The notes under the pieces are model-generated. The model saw nothing but the letters and a program-made list of their open reading frames with translations. It searched no databases and had not been told where the DNA came from. The position numbers and the translations under genes were made by a program. A stretch of DNA of 64,000 nucleotides from Phoronis australis (Eukaryota > Phoronida > Phoronidae): NCBI GenBank assembly GCA_002633005.1, contig NMRA01000070.1, forward strand, positions 684,303 through 748,302, given 5' to 3'. Positions 1 through 11,790 of the stretch are shown here, in pieces (positions within the stretch are counted from its first letter, which is position 1; every line of letters begins with the position of its first letter).

Positions 1-567
1 AAGCCTAAATGACCCTCAATATTGTGTCAGGTACTGAAGTCGGTGGCATATGTGGAAACGTCAACTTTTGTCCAGACAACGTCATATTCGCGACGCTATT
101 TCATCAATGATGTTGTGATTTGAGACAGGATGTCAGTAATTAACCTACAGACATAGTTTTCACTTGAATGCTTGTGGGTCTAATTCTGGCGGAAGGAGTC
201 ATGTCTTTGCAAGTGGACTTTTATGAGACATTTCTTTAATTTTGGATAACTAATTCAAGGGAAAGAAATTTGTACAGAACAGACGATAACTACGTTATAA
301 TCCAGGCTTGTTTAAAAAAATTGTGAAATGGGACATCCCAAATTTCTTTGAACACTACCGCTCTCACAAACAACAAAAAGGGCCATCAAATGTTTGTAGC
401 TCTTATTTCTGATTGTAAACCAAAACATCGGCTAAGCACAAGTACGTAACGAACCCGATTTTTAAATTCATTTATTGCACTTAGTCGAAGGAAGAAGGCT
501 GACATTGCAAAAAACTTGGCTGAAAAAATAAATTCTTAATTTTAAGTATGGCGCATTGTGTTTCCAG
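1..567 (+). promoter_or_regulatory. 5' flank of MACPF gene A, conserved in all three units
   Basis: This stretch aligns nearly end to end with the sequence before gene B (24294-24883) and gene C (49598-50188), with small indels such as a run of about 30 bases near position 36 that A lacks. It must hold the promoter, but no convincing TATA box sits at the usual distance from the ATG. The last bases before the ATG (TTTCCAG in A, TTTTCAG in B and C) read like a 3' splice site. A non-coding first exon further upstream is therefore possible, and the real promoter may lie earlier. Confidence 0.5.
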
Positions 568-2034
568 ATGATTGCAACTAGGCTGCTTGTCATTGTCGTC
601 CTTGTATTTGGCGTGGAGGCGACGCTCGAGGACCGACCAGTGGAGTCAGTGGGTGAGTTGAAAGAAGGTGAAAGGGCAGTCAACTACTACCCAGGCGGGG
701 AAAACGAAATCATCGTAATAGGGCACACCGTTCCCGCGAGGTATGAACCCCATAACACAAAGAACCCACTCGGAAAAGGCTTTTATTTGCCTGAGGTCGA
801 TCTTTACTCTGATCGGACAGGCGGTACGCCCATCTTTGAGACAGTGGAAGAAAAGTGCCTACTGGAATACCCACATGACAGGCAGACGCAGAACAACATT
901 GACTTTTACGAAGATACAGAATCGTTTTATACCAAGACTGCCACGTCAAGCTCATTAGACGCCAAAATAACGGGCAAGTACACCATGGGGGCGACACTGA
1001 ACGTAAAGACGAGTTCCATTTCCTCTGGCTCAACTGATGTGAGGGGTAATAACCTGCACATGTGGACCCACACACAAACCAACGTTCTCGATGATGGCTG
1101 CTACCGGTTACCCAACAGTCCTTTATCGCAATATGTTATCAATGGGATCAATAACCTACCTTTGACCGTCAGTAATCCCCAAAATCCTTCATCTTGGAGA
1201 GAATATGAAAATTTCCTCCGAGCTTTCGGCTCTCACATCGTAACCAAATCTCACTACGGTTCGTCTATTCGTTCTTGGGCATTTTCAAAAAAAACGAAAA
1301 ATTATTCACAGAGGCAATTTGAGGTGGCGGCTTGCGTTCACTTTGAAGGGCCAACTGAGGTCGGAAAGCTTGGTGTCGATGCTTGTACTGACGTGACGCA
1401 GGAAGAAATTCACGCGGCTTCACATTTAGAAATTGTATTTAATGTCAACGCTCAAGGTGGAACAGACAACACAAGAAATCAGATTGTATCCAAACGCACT
1501 AAAGAACTTCTCCTGAAGCTGATGAACGAAGGACGAGATAACCCTGCTCCGGTCGATTACGATTACGAAGCGATTTGGAATGTCATCAAGTTCAAATTTT
1601 CTGGAACTGATACTCACAGCAGAGAAGTTAGAGCTAAGGCAGAGAACCTTCGACAGTTCTACGAAGGATTTAAGGATTTCGGCTGCACGGAGGTGTATGT
1701 CAGTAATGTGAGAATGCGCTATTTCCGCGCGACTAGCTCGTCAAGTAGTCTGGTACCTCAGTACGAGTGTTGGCTGGAAAAGGAAGGATGCCGCTCCAAC
1801 AACGACTGTCACATCGGCGGTGCAGGTACTGTGACATATTGCTATGGCAGTACGTGTATGCAACATCAATCCCCTCAGTTTGGCAACAAAGCTACGACAG
1901 CTATCGCCAAAACTTGGAAGAGCGGAAGCTATAAGGAAGGCCTGAACCGAACCTGCTACTACAAGACTTGGAAGATTGCTGGTTATTGCCACACTTCAAC
2001 AAGTTATTATTACGCTAAAAGAATCTGGCCTTAA
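568..2034 (+). CDS. MACPF-domain secreted pore-forming protein, copy A
   Basis: Uninterrupted frame of 488 residues. Residues 1-19 are a signal peptide with the hydrophobic core LLVIVVLVFGV. About 60-370 is the MACPF domain; its signature at about 220-233 reads FGSH then GSS, so the second Gly of the usual GG is Ser. Two Ser/Thr-rich amphipathic stretches (about 122-160 and 262-320) fit the membrane-inserting helical clusters. The tail (about 373-488) has eight Cys and is EGF-like. N-glycosylation sites are NYS (245) and NRT (460). Length and order match the sea anemone 60-kDa MACPF toxins, which insert pores into target membranes. I chose ATG 568 because it begins the signal peptide; the in-frame TTG at 556 lies before the splice-like CAG. 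Compared with B and C it lacks two Cys (positions equivalent to 32 and 102 of B). The single coding exon is notable. Family assignment is firm; venom use is inferred. Confidence 0.88.
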   Translation: MIATRLLVIVVLVFGVEATLEDRPVESVGELKEGERAVNYYPGGENEIIVIGHTVPARYEPHNTKNPLGKGFYLPEVDLYSDRTGGTPIFETVEEKCLLEYPHDRQTQNNIDFYEDTESFYTKTATSSSLDAKITGKYTMGATLNVKTSSISSGSTDVRGNNLHMWTHTQTNVLDDGCYRLPNSPLSQYVINGINNLPLTVSNPQNPSSWREYENFLRAFGSHIVTKSHYGSSIRSWAFSKKTKNYSQRQFEVAACVHFEGPTEVGKLGVDACTDVTQEEIHAASHLEIVFNVNAQGGTDNTRNQIVSKRTKELLLKLMNEGRDNPAPVDYDYEAIWNVIKFKFSGTDTHSREVRAKAENLRQFYEGFKDFGCTEVYVSNVRMRYFRATSSSSSLVPQYECWLEKEGCRSNNDCHIGGAGTVTYCYGSTCMQHQSPQFGNKATTAIAKTWKSGSYKEGLNRTCYYKTWKIAGYCHTSTSYYYAKRIWP

Positions 2035-2077
2035 TAAATGGAAATCATTTGTGAAGCGATAAAATTCAAAGGAACTC

Positions 2078-2083
2078 AATAAA
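2078..2083 (+). terminator. Poly(A) signal of MACPF gene A
   Basis: AATAAA 44 bases past the stop codon, conserved at the same place in genes B and C. Another AATAAA overlaps the stop itself (2033-2038). The sequence TTGTCACAACTTTGCATTGT follows, a plausible GT-rich downstream element. Confidence 0.65.
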
Positions 2084-3516
2084 TTCCTTGTCACAACTTT
2101 GCATTGTCAATACGTAGTTAGCATACGGAAGCATCAGTTTGAAGTTTCATATTCCTTGAGACAATGTTTGACCTTCCAAACGATACGACAGCAGTTGAGG
2201 TCTCAAGCCATGAAAATTTTAAAGTTCCTTCGAAGCAACGACATCAACACTAATTTCAATAAATAACAATTTGAAACCAATTTCATAAGGGTAGGTGGCC
2301 TAATTGCGATGGAAGGCGGGTTTAAATAGAGATTAAACGGTACGAATCTATCTAAAGCCGACGTTCTTTTGTAAGAGATTACACAAGAAGGGATACATAC
2401 ATTCCTTTTTCCAAATACGTATACGCAACCTCAACCAAATTCACTGCATATTAATTGTTTTATTCAGTGTAATTAGGTCACTAACCACTGTTTACAGAAA
2501 TAAACACACTACACAAACACACAAACGTGTTAATTTAAAAATGGAGAAACGAGAGAAAATAGCAAAAAAAATGCAGTGCAACATTAAAAACAACACATCT
2601 CCGTTACTCTGCATGGACAAGGAGCTTGGCTACATTGTTTTCCACATTAATACCTTATGAATTCATTAAATTGTCGAAACAAGTAGCACATCTATTACAG
2701 CAATTAAAAAACTTAATTGTCAATAAATGATCGCTCCCAAAGGGTATAAATTTTAACACTTATTGCAAAAATAAGGTACAAAAGTACACAACAACAGAGT
2801 ATGGCAGGAAATTAATTTCTGTTTTCGTTAAATAAATCACACAAGAATCTCACATCTTTTTCAGGCCCCTATCCAGCATTGAGTGGGAGGTGATTCAAAT
2901 TTCTAGACCGGTGGCCCTTTGATATTTTGCAAACGTCGACTCTGCAGAGTTTTCAGTAAGGCCCTTGACACAGCTTAATTAGGGGGGGGGGAAGGGAAGT
3001 CTGTATACACAACGATGACTGTCAGCTCTATGTTTCTGAGATGCGGAGACGGAACTTGTAATACCAGAAATAAGGATGCTGCGACGGTTGCTCGCAAAGA
3101 ACGCCGGGACACAAATTCGGATGTAATGGTGTCCAGCAAGAGAACGTTCTCTCGTTACCTTCAGCCAAAATTTGAAATTAGTCATGCTTAAATGTGTGAT
3201 TTCACCTCATTACATGCACGGACGGAAAAATGAAGTTTAGTTGGAGAATGTTTTGACGAAATTTTTTATCTTGCATTTTTGCGCGTGATTGGAGATTCTT
3301 ACATCGCTGGAAATGGGAACAGCCCATTCGAAGGTTTACTACTCCGAAGGCTCACTACTTAGAAGATTCTTTACTCCGAAGGTTCACTGCTCCTAAAATA
3401 TCAGACTCAAGAGTAATTTTCATACTTTTACATGTAAAAATGAACGATTCTTCGGTTATTAGATGCACCTATATTGAAAAGAACGCCGGGTACTAAACCA
3501 CTTTGTTTTGATTTCA
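2084..3516. other. 3' flank of gene A; small open frame near its end
   Basis: Non-coding, shared with 26397-27637 and 51702-52899 plus 54582-54870. Part of it (about 2150-2280) also resembles the flank behind the MACPF pseudogenes (about 5395-5470), so the old gene duplication included the 3' flank. A frame from ATG 3030 to TAA 3189-3191 (53 codons) stays open in all three copies, ending exactly at the TTAA that a transposon uses in copy C. I do not recognise the peptide. A run of nine to ten Gs lies near 2982. Confidence 0.5.
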
Positions 3517-3559
3517 TGACCACCGTCTAGTTGGCCAGTATAACTAGAGACGGTGGTCA
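3517..3559. repeat. Short hairpin in the 3' flank (copy A)
   Basis: Inverted arms TGACCACCGTCTAGTT (3517-3532) and its near complement (3542-3559) around a 9-base loop. Copies lie at 27638-27681 and, shortened, at 54871-54906. A TATA-like TATATAAAAG follows at about 3651. Possibly a small palindromic mobile remnant. Confidence 0.6.
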
Positions 3560-3907
3560 CTGTCTAGATTCATTTTCAGTGTGCATGCAAAATTGCCCGC
3601 AAGCCTTAACACGAAAAAATGAGTATGCATTTGAATTTTTGAAACTGAGAATATATAAAAGTAGGATTATTGATGAATTATTAACCACGACACATTCATC
3701 AAATCCATGTCAAGATCGCATTGCAGCGTGGCTGAAAAGTTTAGGGCTGCTGCGCCTCAGCCTCACCCAAGGAACCTCGCGCACGGCCGAGTTGAAACTA
3801 AATGCAGTTAGTAGGGTACCCTGTCCCTGCCACTCTTCACGAAGTCAGGGAGTCCCATTCAGTCTAAATTCTTAAAGTTAAACCGTCGTTTGTTGCCGCA
3901 GCCCTAA

Positions 3908-4053
3908 GCCCATGGCTGGCGCAGCAATAAAATAAGTGGGGGGGGGGGCTATAGCCCCAGCACCTTATGGTGCGCGCCACCCATGCCCATGGCCAGCGCA
4001 GCACTGAAACAAGTGGGGGTGGACAATAGCCCTCCAGCATCCTGTGGTACGTC
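3908..4053. repeat. Two-copy 77-bp tandem repeat
   Basis: Units 3908-3984 and 3985-4053 each start GCCCATGGC, go through GCGCAGCA..TGAAA/TAAAA..AAGTGGG and end in a GCGCGCCACCCAT or ACGTCGCCCAT stretch. A third start (GCCCATGG) is at 4054. The same pair is found at about 28028-28165 and 55253-55407, so it predates the unit duplication. Function unknown. Confidence 0.7.
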
Positions 4054-4197
4054 GCCCATGGACCCAAGCCCCAGATGTTGTCCCTGTATGAGTTGTGAGC
4101 AGACAATCGGCGTAGTGAACTGTCGGAGTTCTGATTTTGGAATTGGAGAAATTCGAAGTAGTGGTTTTTCGAACGTAACGGAACTTCGGAGACATAG

Positions 4198-5079
4198 CCT
4201 TTGACCATCAGCAACCCCGAGTCCTCATCGCACTGGAGAGAATGTGAAAATTTCCTCAGAGCTTTTGGCTCTCACGTGGTGGTAAAATCTCCCTACGGTT
4301 CGTCCATCCGTTCTTGGGAATTTTCAAAAATAACTAAACAATATTCACAGAGGCAATTTCAGGTGGCAGCTTGCGTTAACTTTGAAGGGCCAACTGAGGT
4401 CGGAAAGCTTGGTGTCAATGCTTGTTCTAATATAACAAATGAGGAAATTCATGCCGCTTCTTCCTATTAAATGTCGTTTAATGTCAACGTCCAGCGTGGA
4501 ACAGACGAGACAAGAAATAAGATTGCACTCAAACGCACTAAAGAACTTCTCCTGAAGCTGATGGATGAAGGAAGGGCAAATCCTGCTCCCGTCGATTACG
4601 ATTACGAAGAGATTTAGAATGACATCAAGTTCAAATATCTCGGAAATGATCAGCTCAGCAAAGAAATAAGAGCTAAATCAGAGAATCTCCGAATGTTCTA
4701 TGAAGGGTTTAAGGATTTCGGGTGCACGGAGCAAAAGGTCAGTGGTGTGAGAATGCGCTATTTCCGGCCGACTAGTCATTCAAGTAGTCTGAGGCCTGAG
4801 TACGAATGTTGGATGGAAAAGGAAAGATGTCGCTCCAACTACTACTGTCACGTTGGTGGGGCTGGTACTGTGACGTATTGCTATGGCAATACGTGTATGC
4901 AGCACAAAGACCCTGAGTTTGGTAACAAATCTATGAAAGCTGTTGCGCAAACTAAGCAGACCGGAATCTATAACGAGAAGTTGAATTAAACCTGCTACTA
5001 CAAGTTCTGGAAGGCGCAGGGTTATTGCGACAATTCAGCTCCCTATTATCACCCTAGCAGAATCTGGCCTAAACCATAA
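4198..5079 (+). pseudogene. 5'-truncated MACPF pseudogene at the unit joint, copy 1
   Basis: Homology to the intact MACPF genes begins abruptly at 4198, matching position 1159 of gene A (codon about 198), so signal peptide and the first half of the MACPF domain are missing. The remainder covers the FGSH signature, second helix cluster and Cys-rich tail. It is clearly more diverged than A, B and C are among themselves, so it comes from a separate paralogue. In-frame stops are at 4468-4470, 4615-4617 and 4987-4989; the natural end is 5077-5079 and AATAAA follows at 5120. None of the three stops is shared with the sister copy at 28311. The 5' boundary coincides with the point where unit C departs into unique DNA, so it is read as a duplication joint. 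Confidence 0.85.
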
Positions 5080-6892
5080 TTGCAAAATTCTTGTGATGCG
5101 ATGAAATTGAAAGGAAGTCAATAAAAACCTAATCACTATTTTGCATTGTCAATACGTACATTTAGGATACTGAAAGAGTAATTGGGATAGGCAAGAATGG
5201 GCACCTATAAAATCTTAAAGCGGTTATAAACGGGTGTTCCGTCCTAAAAGCCAACTATAGATTTAAATAACATACTGCTATGGAACTGGTCTCGACGTTT
5301 TCGTTACTCAGATAAGAAGAGAATTCTGAGTTTCTAAAGAACTCACTTTTGAATTCTTAGGTGATGTTAGGCGGGTAAAATGATATGCCTTGAAAAGTCA
5401 CCTTGCTGAGGTCTCAAGCAATAGCAAATGGCAAGTTTTTCGAAACACGGTCATCACCACTACTTACAATTTCGGAACGGTTGCTATTTATTGTCAATTA
5501 TCACAAGTGCAATGTACAAAATCAGTTACAAAATTCAAAATCCAGTAGGTTGAAATTTCTGTCCGCATCACATGGGATCTGAAAGTGGCACTGAACGCCT
5601 GAAGACCATATTACTATCTGGCGGGATAGTGAATTTCAATATGTCGCAGCTGTTTCGAAAATCGCCTATTAGTCCGAGGGTGACTAGAAAAAAAGTTATT
5701 TCTATTGTTGCAACCAAGTAAGAAATCAGGCAAACAATCTGATGACTCTCAAACTTATAAGAATTAATTACATTTTTCTGAAATAAAATGTTTTTATTTA
5801 GATTTTTTAATTGATTTCATGAACTCACCCTCATATCAGCATGCACTCGAGCACGCGCTCAAACTACCACAAGAAGTTAAACAGACGGGAGTAGGAGTTT
5901 TTTGGAAAAAAAGGCACAGCTCAACCATGGCGTAATCACAGACAATGTGTTTGGGGGCACTTGTTAGTTTTGGTTTATCTTGGGCGGTGCAAAACCTGAA
6001 CAGTATACTGGGTTGAAAACCTTGCTCGAAGAAACTGATTCAAAATTGAATGTTTCATCCTTCTCAACTATTGCATGAATTGCAGGTCTTATCCCACGAC
6101 ATGCGATTACTATAAACTGCATTCGGACAGTTAATACACGGTGAAAGACACATGTCTGTCAGCCAGATTGTTTTGCAAATCCCAGGTGTCTGAACGGTAG
6201 CTAAATTTCCTGCTCAATGTCAAATTCTCGCTCGAAAATTTTCAATGTTTAAGAAAAAACACGGCGGGTCAAAAAGTGAGTCAAGTTGCCAGCACCAGAC
6301 TCAATAATCAATTAAATGCCAGACGCTGTCTTCACATGCAACGCAAACTCAAACTGTCCAGCCAACCTAACATGCGCAATTTTTCATGATATCAACGAGG
6401 AAATTAAACCGGGGCTCAAAAAAATAAAAAACTATTCGCACCATTGCATACGGAATTTTCCTAGATTTGACGAGCTCATTTCCAATTTGGCAAACTTGGA
6501 ATTTTCCCAGCCGAGGTTGCATGTAACGAGTTGACGTTACGCAGAAGGTCAAGCAAGTGTGACATCACTACCTTACTCAATGATCTACCATTGGCAAGAT
6601 ACTCTGAGGGCCGTAGGAAGCGGGGGGGGGGGTTTGAGCGAGGGGCACGTGCCCCCCAAAATTTTGCAGGCGTCAGAGTTACACCATGGCAACCGACATA
6701 GGCGTGCGGCCGGGGGCAGTCGAGAAAAGAAAGACTGTGAATACGGATGAAAGGAAATTTAAGATAACATTTGGCAACTCAATATCAGTACGTGTATGGT
6801 TTACCCTTTGAGGGCCCTGGGAGGGCACTGGCCAGGATATTGTTGTTCGGCCAGGTCTCCGTTTTTGTAGCATAAGTCCTCTCAACGGACTT
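5080..6892. other. Non-coding flank, no gene seen
   Basis: Aligns with 29193-30916. It begins with the pseudogene's own 3' flank. A 72-codon frame at 6316-6534 begins with a Cys- and Asn-rich stretch, but the sister copy has a frame-changing base in the A-run near 6425, so I do not call it a gene. The block 6620-6665 has a G-run and CCCCCC that vary between copies. Confidence 0.45.
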
Positions 6893-9800
6893 GAAAACAT
6901 GTTTTCCAGAGGCCTCTCTCTGGCAAAGGATAATGGAAACAGCTGTTGCTCTATTTTTCGTTTTTTTTTCTTGAAATTGTATATCACTTGAGAAAAATGA
7001 TGACCAGAAAAATAATTTCAATTGCTGCGCATTTTCTGATCTTTGAAAATATAGATCTCTTCATATTTAGGGACCCAGCCCTTGAAGGGGGCCATTGGCG
7101 ACATTCAAATGGCCACCCTTTTCGTTCTTTTATTGGCAAATTCTTATGAGGCCGCTCAAGGAGAAAGGGCCCAATGTTGGAATCGATTTCCACTATTTTC
7201 CTGTTTTTTTGTGAAATCGTGCAACATGCTTTCTTGTTGAGGAAAGTCACTTCTTGCAGGGTCACATGACGATGGAATGTCACTTTTTTCCAAACTTAAT
7301 GATGTTAAGCATTTCACCTTATAATGTCCCATTTCAGATGGGACCCTCTTTCATTGGGCAGGTCAGCGGAATTGTTCGTTTGTCCATCTTTACATGTAAA
7401 TCTGACACTGCCAAGTATTCACGAGGGGAAGTTGAGATTCCAAATTCATTAAAAAAGTACAAAATATTCGTGCACAGCACAGCCATTCGACCTAAACAAC
7501 CAAAATTGTGAAAAAATAGAGTAGGATTGCAGCCATCGAAAGGGTGGAATTTTGAAGCACGTGAAGATCTCTCTTTGTAAAGTACACAAAAGGACTATTT
7601 CCGGTGGTTAATTAAAATAATGTTACTTTTTGCAGTACTATCACAAGAATAGTATTTCTTTTGAAGATGGTTACTATGAGTTGCTTGTAAAGAATTCCCA
7701 CATGTGGAAAACTCTGCTGTCTAAGCTCGTATTTGTGATGACCGTGTACATGTCGAAATGGGGTACTCAAAGAACTTTCGCAATCATAACCGTGCACAAC
7801 ACAGCAGTATATTAAGACGTTCGACTCAAATTACCAAAAATGTGAAAAATAAATGGGATTTACCCCCCCTCGAAAAGGTATAATTTTGAAGAACGTGAAG
7901 ACCAGGATTTGCAAATTACTCAAATGATTATTTCCGATGGTTAGTTATAAAAAATGTTACTTTTCCTGCGGTATCACAAGAACAGTATTTCTTTTGAAGA
8001 TCGTTACTAGGAGTTGTTCGTAAGAAATTTGCACATGTCGAAAATACTTTCGATGTTACGAGTTGTGGTGACCATGCACATGAAGAATGAGGGTACTCAA
8101 AGTACTTGCAATCATAAACAAAAATGTCACCGTTTAACTCGTGAACCGTTATAGGCACCTCTGAAATGAGCATCAATACACTAAATACAAATGCCCGTCT
8201 CCCATATTCCCCCAGTTAACCGTCAAAAATCTGCGAGCATGCAAGCGGAAATTGCTCATAACATTACGTTTTCATAAACAAATTTGCTGGTTTCTGGTTA
8301 ATTAGATGTTTATGTACCTAGGAAAATTGACATAGAATCAGATTTGACAAGTAGATGCTAGTCTTGTAAGAACTGATGATGTCTCAGTGAACTCAGTTGC
8401 AACTTGAAGTTAGAAAACTCTATAATCCGATCCTCAATTAGACGATTTTTGCATGATGAAATGACATGAAAGACATGATGAAATGCGGACAGTTCCCAAA
8501 ATGACAGTAAATGTATTGCTCTTTGACTTAGGTACAAGATTAGTCGTTTGAACTCACAAACATTAGATCAAAGAAGAATTAAATCATTAAATGAAGGTAA
8601 ACACAGTTCTCATGGAATCCATTGTTGATTTCTGATTTACATTTTTATGAATCTACGAAAATCGAATGATTTATAGATGATCTTTTGCAATTAGAAGCCA
8701 ATCTTGTAAGAAATTACGATGCTTCACTGAACTTAGTTGCTGGCTGACATTTCCCCAAATAGCACAGTATAGTAAACGATTTTTGTATATCTGAAATAAG
8801 TCTGAATGTTTGACAGCTCTACAGTGTCCCAAAATGTTCTCACTATTCAAATGGCAAAAATTGTTAACTGACTTTGGAACTATATTAGTGGTTTAAATTC
8901 ACAAACCGTCAAAGAAGTTTAAGTCCTTAAATAAATAAAATTGTACTCATTGCTCATTAACTTGGAATGGTTGTCTTAACACTTATTTGATGTTTTTAGT
9001 TTCCAGTAGTATTGCCCAATGAACTTTGTTCTTCAAAACTGAATCGTTTGCTTGCATTTCCCATGCATACTACATACAGACGGAGCACGTCATGACTAAC
9101 GCACCCACGTTAAAAATGATGTGTAACCATGCAGTAGGCCCGCGCAGAATCTTAAGTGATCCCGGGAACTGAATTTGAACTGCAGTCGTTGAAGTGTGTA
9201 GATTTTTGGTATACAAGCTGCATAATTTTCTCCAGCCACCAGAAACTGGACTACCGGCCGTGTTTCAACAAGGGATTTTGAAATAGCCCTAAAGGCACTA
9301 TACCAGGGACCCCACCTAGTCAAAAGATTCCATCAAAGAATGACCATAATGAAATAAACTTTTCCCGAAGCTGGATCGCAATAAAACGAATCTTGACCTT
9401 GGAGCCAGCGCAGACGGATAGGTACGAGTTACGAGCCAAGCTACCCGTCTGATGTGAATCATAGCTGAGCTGCCAGCGACTAGCTTTAGTTCATCGAATT
9501 TCGTATGTTCACACTGTTAAAGATCTCATCTACAGTTAGCACAGTTACTTAGGCAGCTCTCAGCTACCCTAGGCCTAGTCTGCAACTCTCTGTGAACAGG
9601 CCCGTAGGAAGGCAAAAATTATGGGGGGGTTAAACACTTCGATTTCGCCAAACCCCCCCATCGCCACTACTTCTGCCAGCCGCCCCCCTCGCCACCATAT
9701 TTGTACCGAGTCTCCCACGTCCGCCCTAGGTGTGCGGTACTGTGGCGGATTTAAGGGTGACCAAGGATCCATGGTCCCCCTAATATTCTTCCAGATTCCA

Positions 9801-11790
9801 TTTGGCAGCTCGAGGGGTGCGAATTTCTGACAGGTAAAACACTGACTAATAATCTGCCCTGCCCCCAACTCAAAATCCTGAATTCGCCCCAGGGATAATC
9901 CCGGGGATGCACCATCAAGAGTTGAATAACCATGAACCAACACGGAGAGTAATGATGAGCCTAGGACCAGTACAGCGATCGTAGCAAGGAGCTGCCTCAA
10001 ACAGCTATATATGAGATCTAACTAAACTAAACCCAGTTGCCGGTCCGCTCAGCTATGACTCACTTGAGACAGGCGGCTCGTACTGGCCGTGTGTGCGCTA
10101 GCTCTAAGGCCAAGATCTGATCGAGTATCGGGAAAATTTTATTTTATTATAGTCATGCTTTGAAGGAATTTTTTTGAAAAGGCGAGGTCCCAAAGTCCCT
10201 GGTATAGTGCCTTTAGGGCTGTTTCAAAATCCCTAGTAGTTGAAACAACCGGTATTCCAGTTTGTGGTGGTTGGGGAAAAGGATATTTTGTCCCAAAATA
10301 TAAACACTTCCTGAACACCTGGAGTGCAAATTTAGTTCCCGTGGATCACTGAGATTTTGCGCGGGTCAACTGCATGGTTACATCTCATTTTAACGTCGGT
10401 ACGTCAGGGCAAACAATCAATTCAGTCTTGAAGAACAAAAATTCATTACTCAATACTACTGGAAACTAAAAACACCACGGAAGTGCAGACAATCTTTGCA
10501 GGCAATGAGTTAATGAGGTGGTTTTTAAAACGTTTTTTCTATCTACGGTTTTTGAGTCCGAATGTACTTTACTGTTTAAGGATGGCATAATAGAGTTTTC
10601 CAACTTCATACTGCAATTAAATTCACTGAAACATCATCAATTCTTACAAGATTAGCTTCTAATGGTCAAAAATCATCTACAAATTTATCGGTTTTCGAAG
10701 ATACATAAACAACTAAATCAGAAACCAACGAATTTGTGTTCAAAACAATTTCCGCATGCATGCTCGTAGACTTTTGACGGGTATCCGGGGGAATATGGGA
10801 GATGGGGCATTCGTATTAAGGTGTATTTCTGCTCATTGCAGAGGTACCTATAACGCTTCACGAGGCAAACTTGAACTTCACTGACAACAAAAATACGCTT
10901 AAATCTTTATTTATGATTGCAAGAGTTCTTTGAGTACCCCATTTCGACATGTGCACGGTCATCACAACTAGGAGCTTAGACAGCAGAGTTTTCCACATGT
11001 GGGAATTCTTTACAAGCAACTCATAGTAACCATCTTCAAAAGAAATACTGTTCTTGTGATAGTACTGAAAACAGTAACATTATTTTAACTAACCGCCGGA
11101 AACAGTCCTTTTGTGTACTTTAAAAAGAGTGATCTTCACGTGCTTCAAAATTCCACCCTTTCGATGGCTGCAATCCTACTGTATGTTTTCACAGTTTTGG
11201 TTGTTTGGGTCGAATGGCTGTGCTGTGCACGAATATTGTGTACTTTTTTGATGAATTTGGAATCTCAACTTCCCTCCTGAATACTTGGCAGTGTAGGATT
11301 TACATGTATAGAAGGACAAAGGGACATTTCCCCCGAACTGCTCCACCGATAGAGGGCCCTGTCTGAAATGGGACGCCTTAAGATGAAAAGCTAAACACCA
11401 TTAAGCTTGGAAAAAATAGTGATAGTTCATCCTATCGTCGTGTTGTCCCAAAACGGTGCAGGGAGTGACCTCCTTCAACATGAAAGCCGGTTGCACTATT
11501 TCACAAAAAGCAGGAAAACAGAGGTAATCGATTCCAAGATTGCGCCCTCTCTCCGTGAGTGGCCCCTTAAAAACAAAACCAGTGGGAACTTGAATGTCAT
11601 CAATGGCGTTCATCAAGAGCGAGGGCCCTAAATATGAAACTATGTATATTTTCAAATAGCAGAAAATTCGGAGCAATTGATGTTATCTGTCAGGTCATCA
11701 ATTTTTCTCAATTTTGAGAAAAAAATAAGGCGAAATTGTCTCCGTTATCCATTGCCTGGGAGGTGCCACTGGCAAAACATAGTTTTGCAT
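6893..11790. mobile_element. Foldback-like element with multi-kb inverted arms, unit A
   Basis: The left arm (about 6893-9575) is repeated in reverse complement by the right arm (about 9955-11790), as seen by pairing 7640-7800 with 10920-11090, 7260-7450 with 11260-11420, and 9092-9314 with 10190-10400. The arms are diverged, so this is old. The left arm contains two internal tandem duplications: a 322-bp unit (starts 7470 and 7792) and a unit of about 335 bp (starts about 8290 and 8625); the right arm has single units. The centre (9600-9760) is C/G-rich. No transposase was recognised. Long inverted arms made of tandem repeats are typical of foldback or Galileo-type elements. Exact termini and target duplication could not be fixed. 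Confidence 0.6.
7470..8118. repeat. 322-bp tandem duplication inside the left arm
   Basis: Both units start GTGCAC(A/G)..CACAGC, pass AATTTTGAAG..ACGTGAAGA, a TATTTCTTTTGAAGAT motif and GGTACTCAAAG, and end near GCAATCATAA. Unit B of the array keeps only one of the two (from about 31480), a copy-number difference that arose after or during the unit duplication. Confidence 0.65.

Noticed and set aside
710-1075. 121-codon minus-strand frame inside MACPF A and its twins in B and C
   Set aside because: Antisense shadow of a real coding exon; its differences follow the sense gene.
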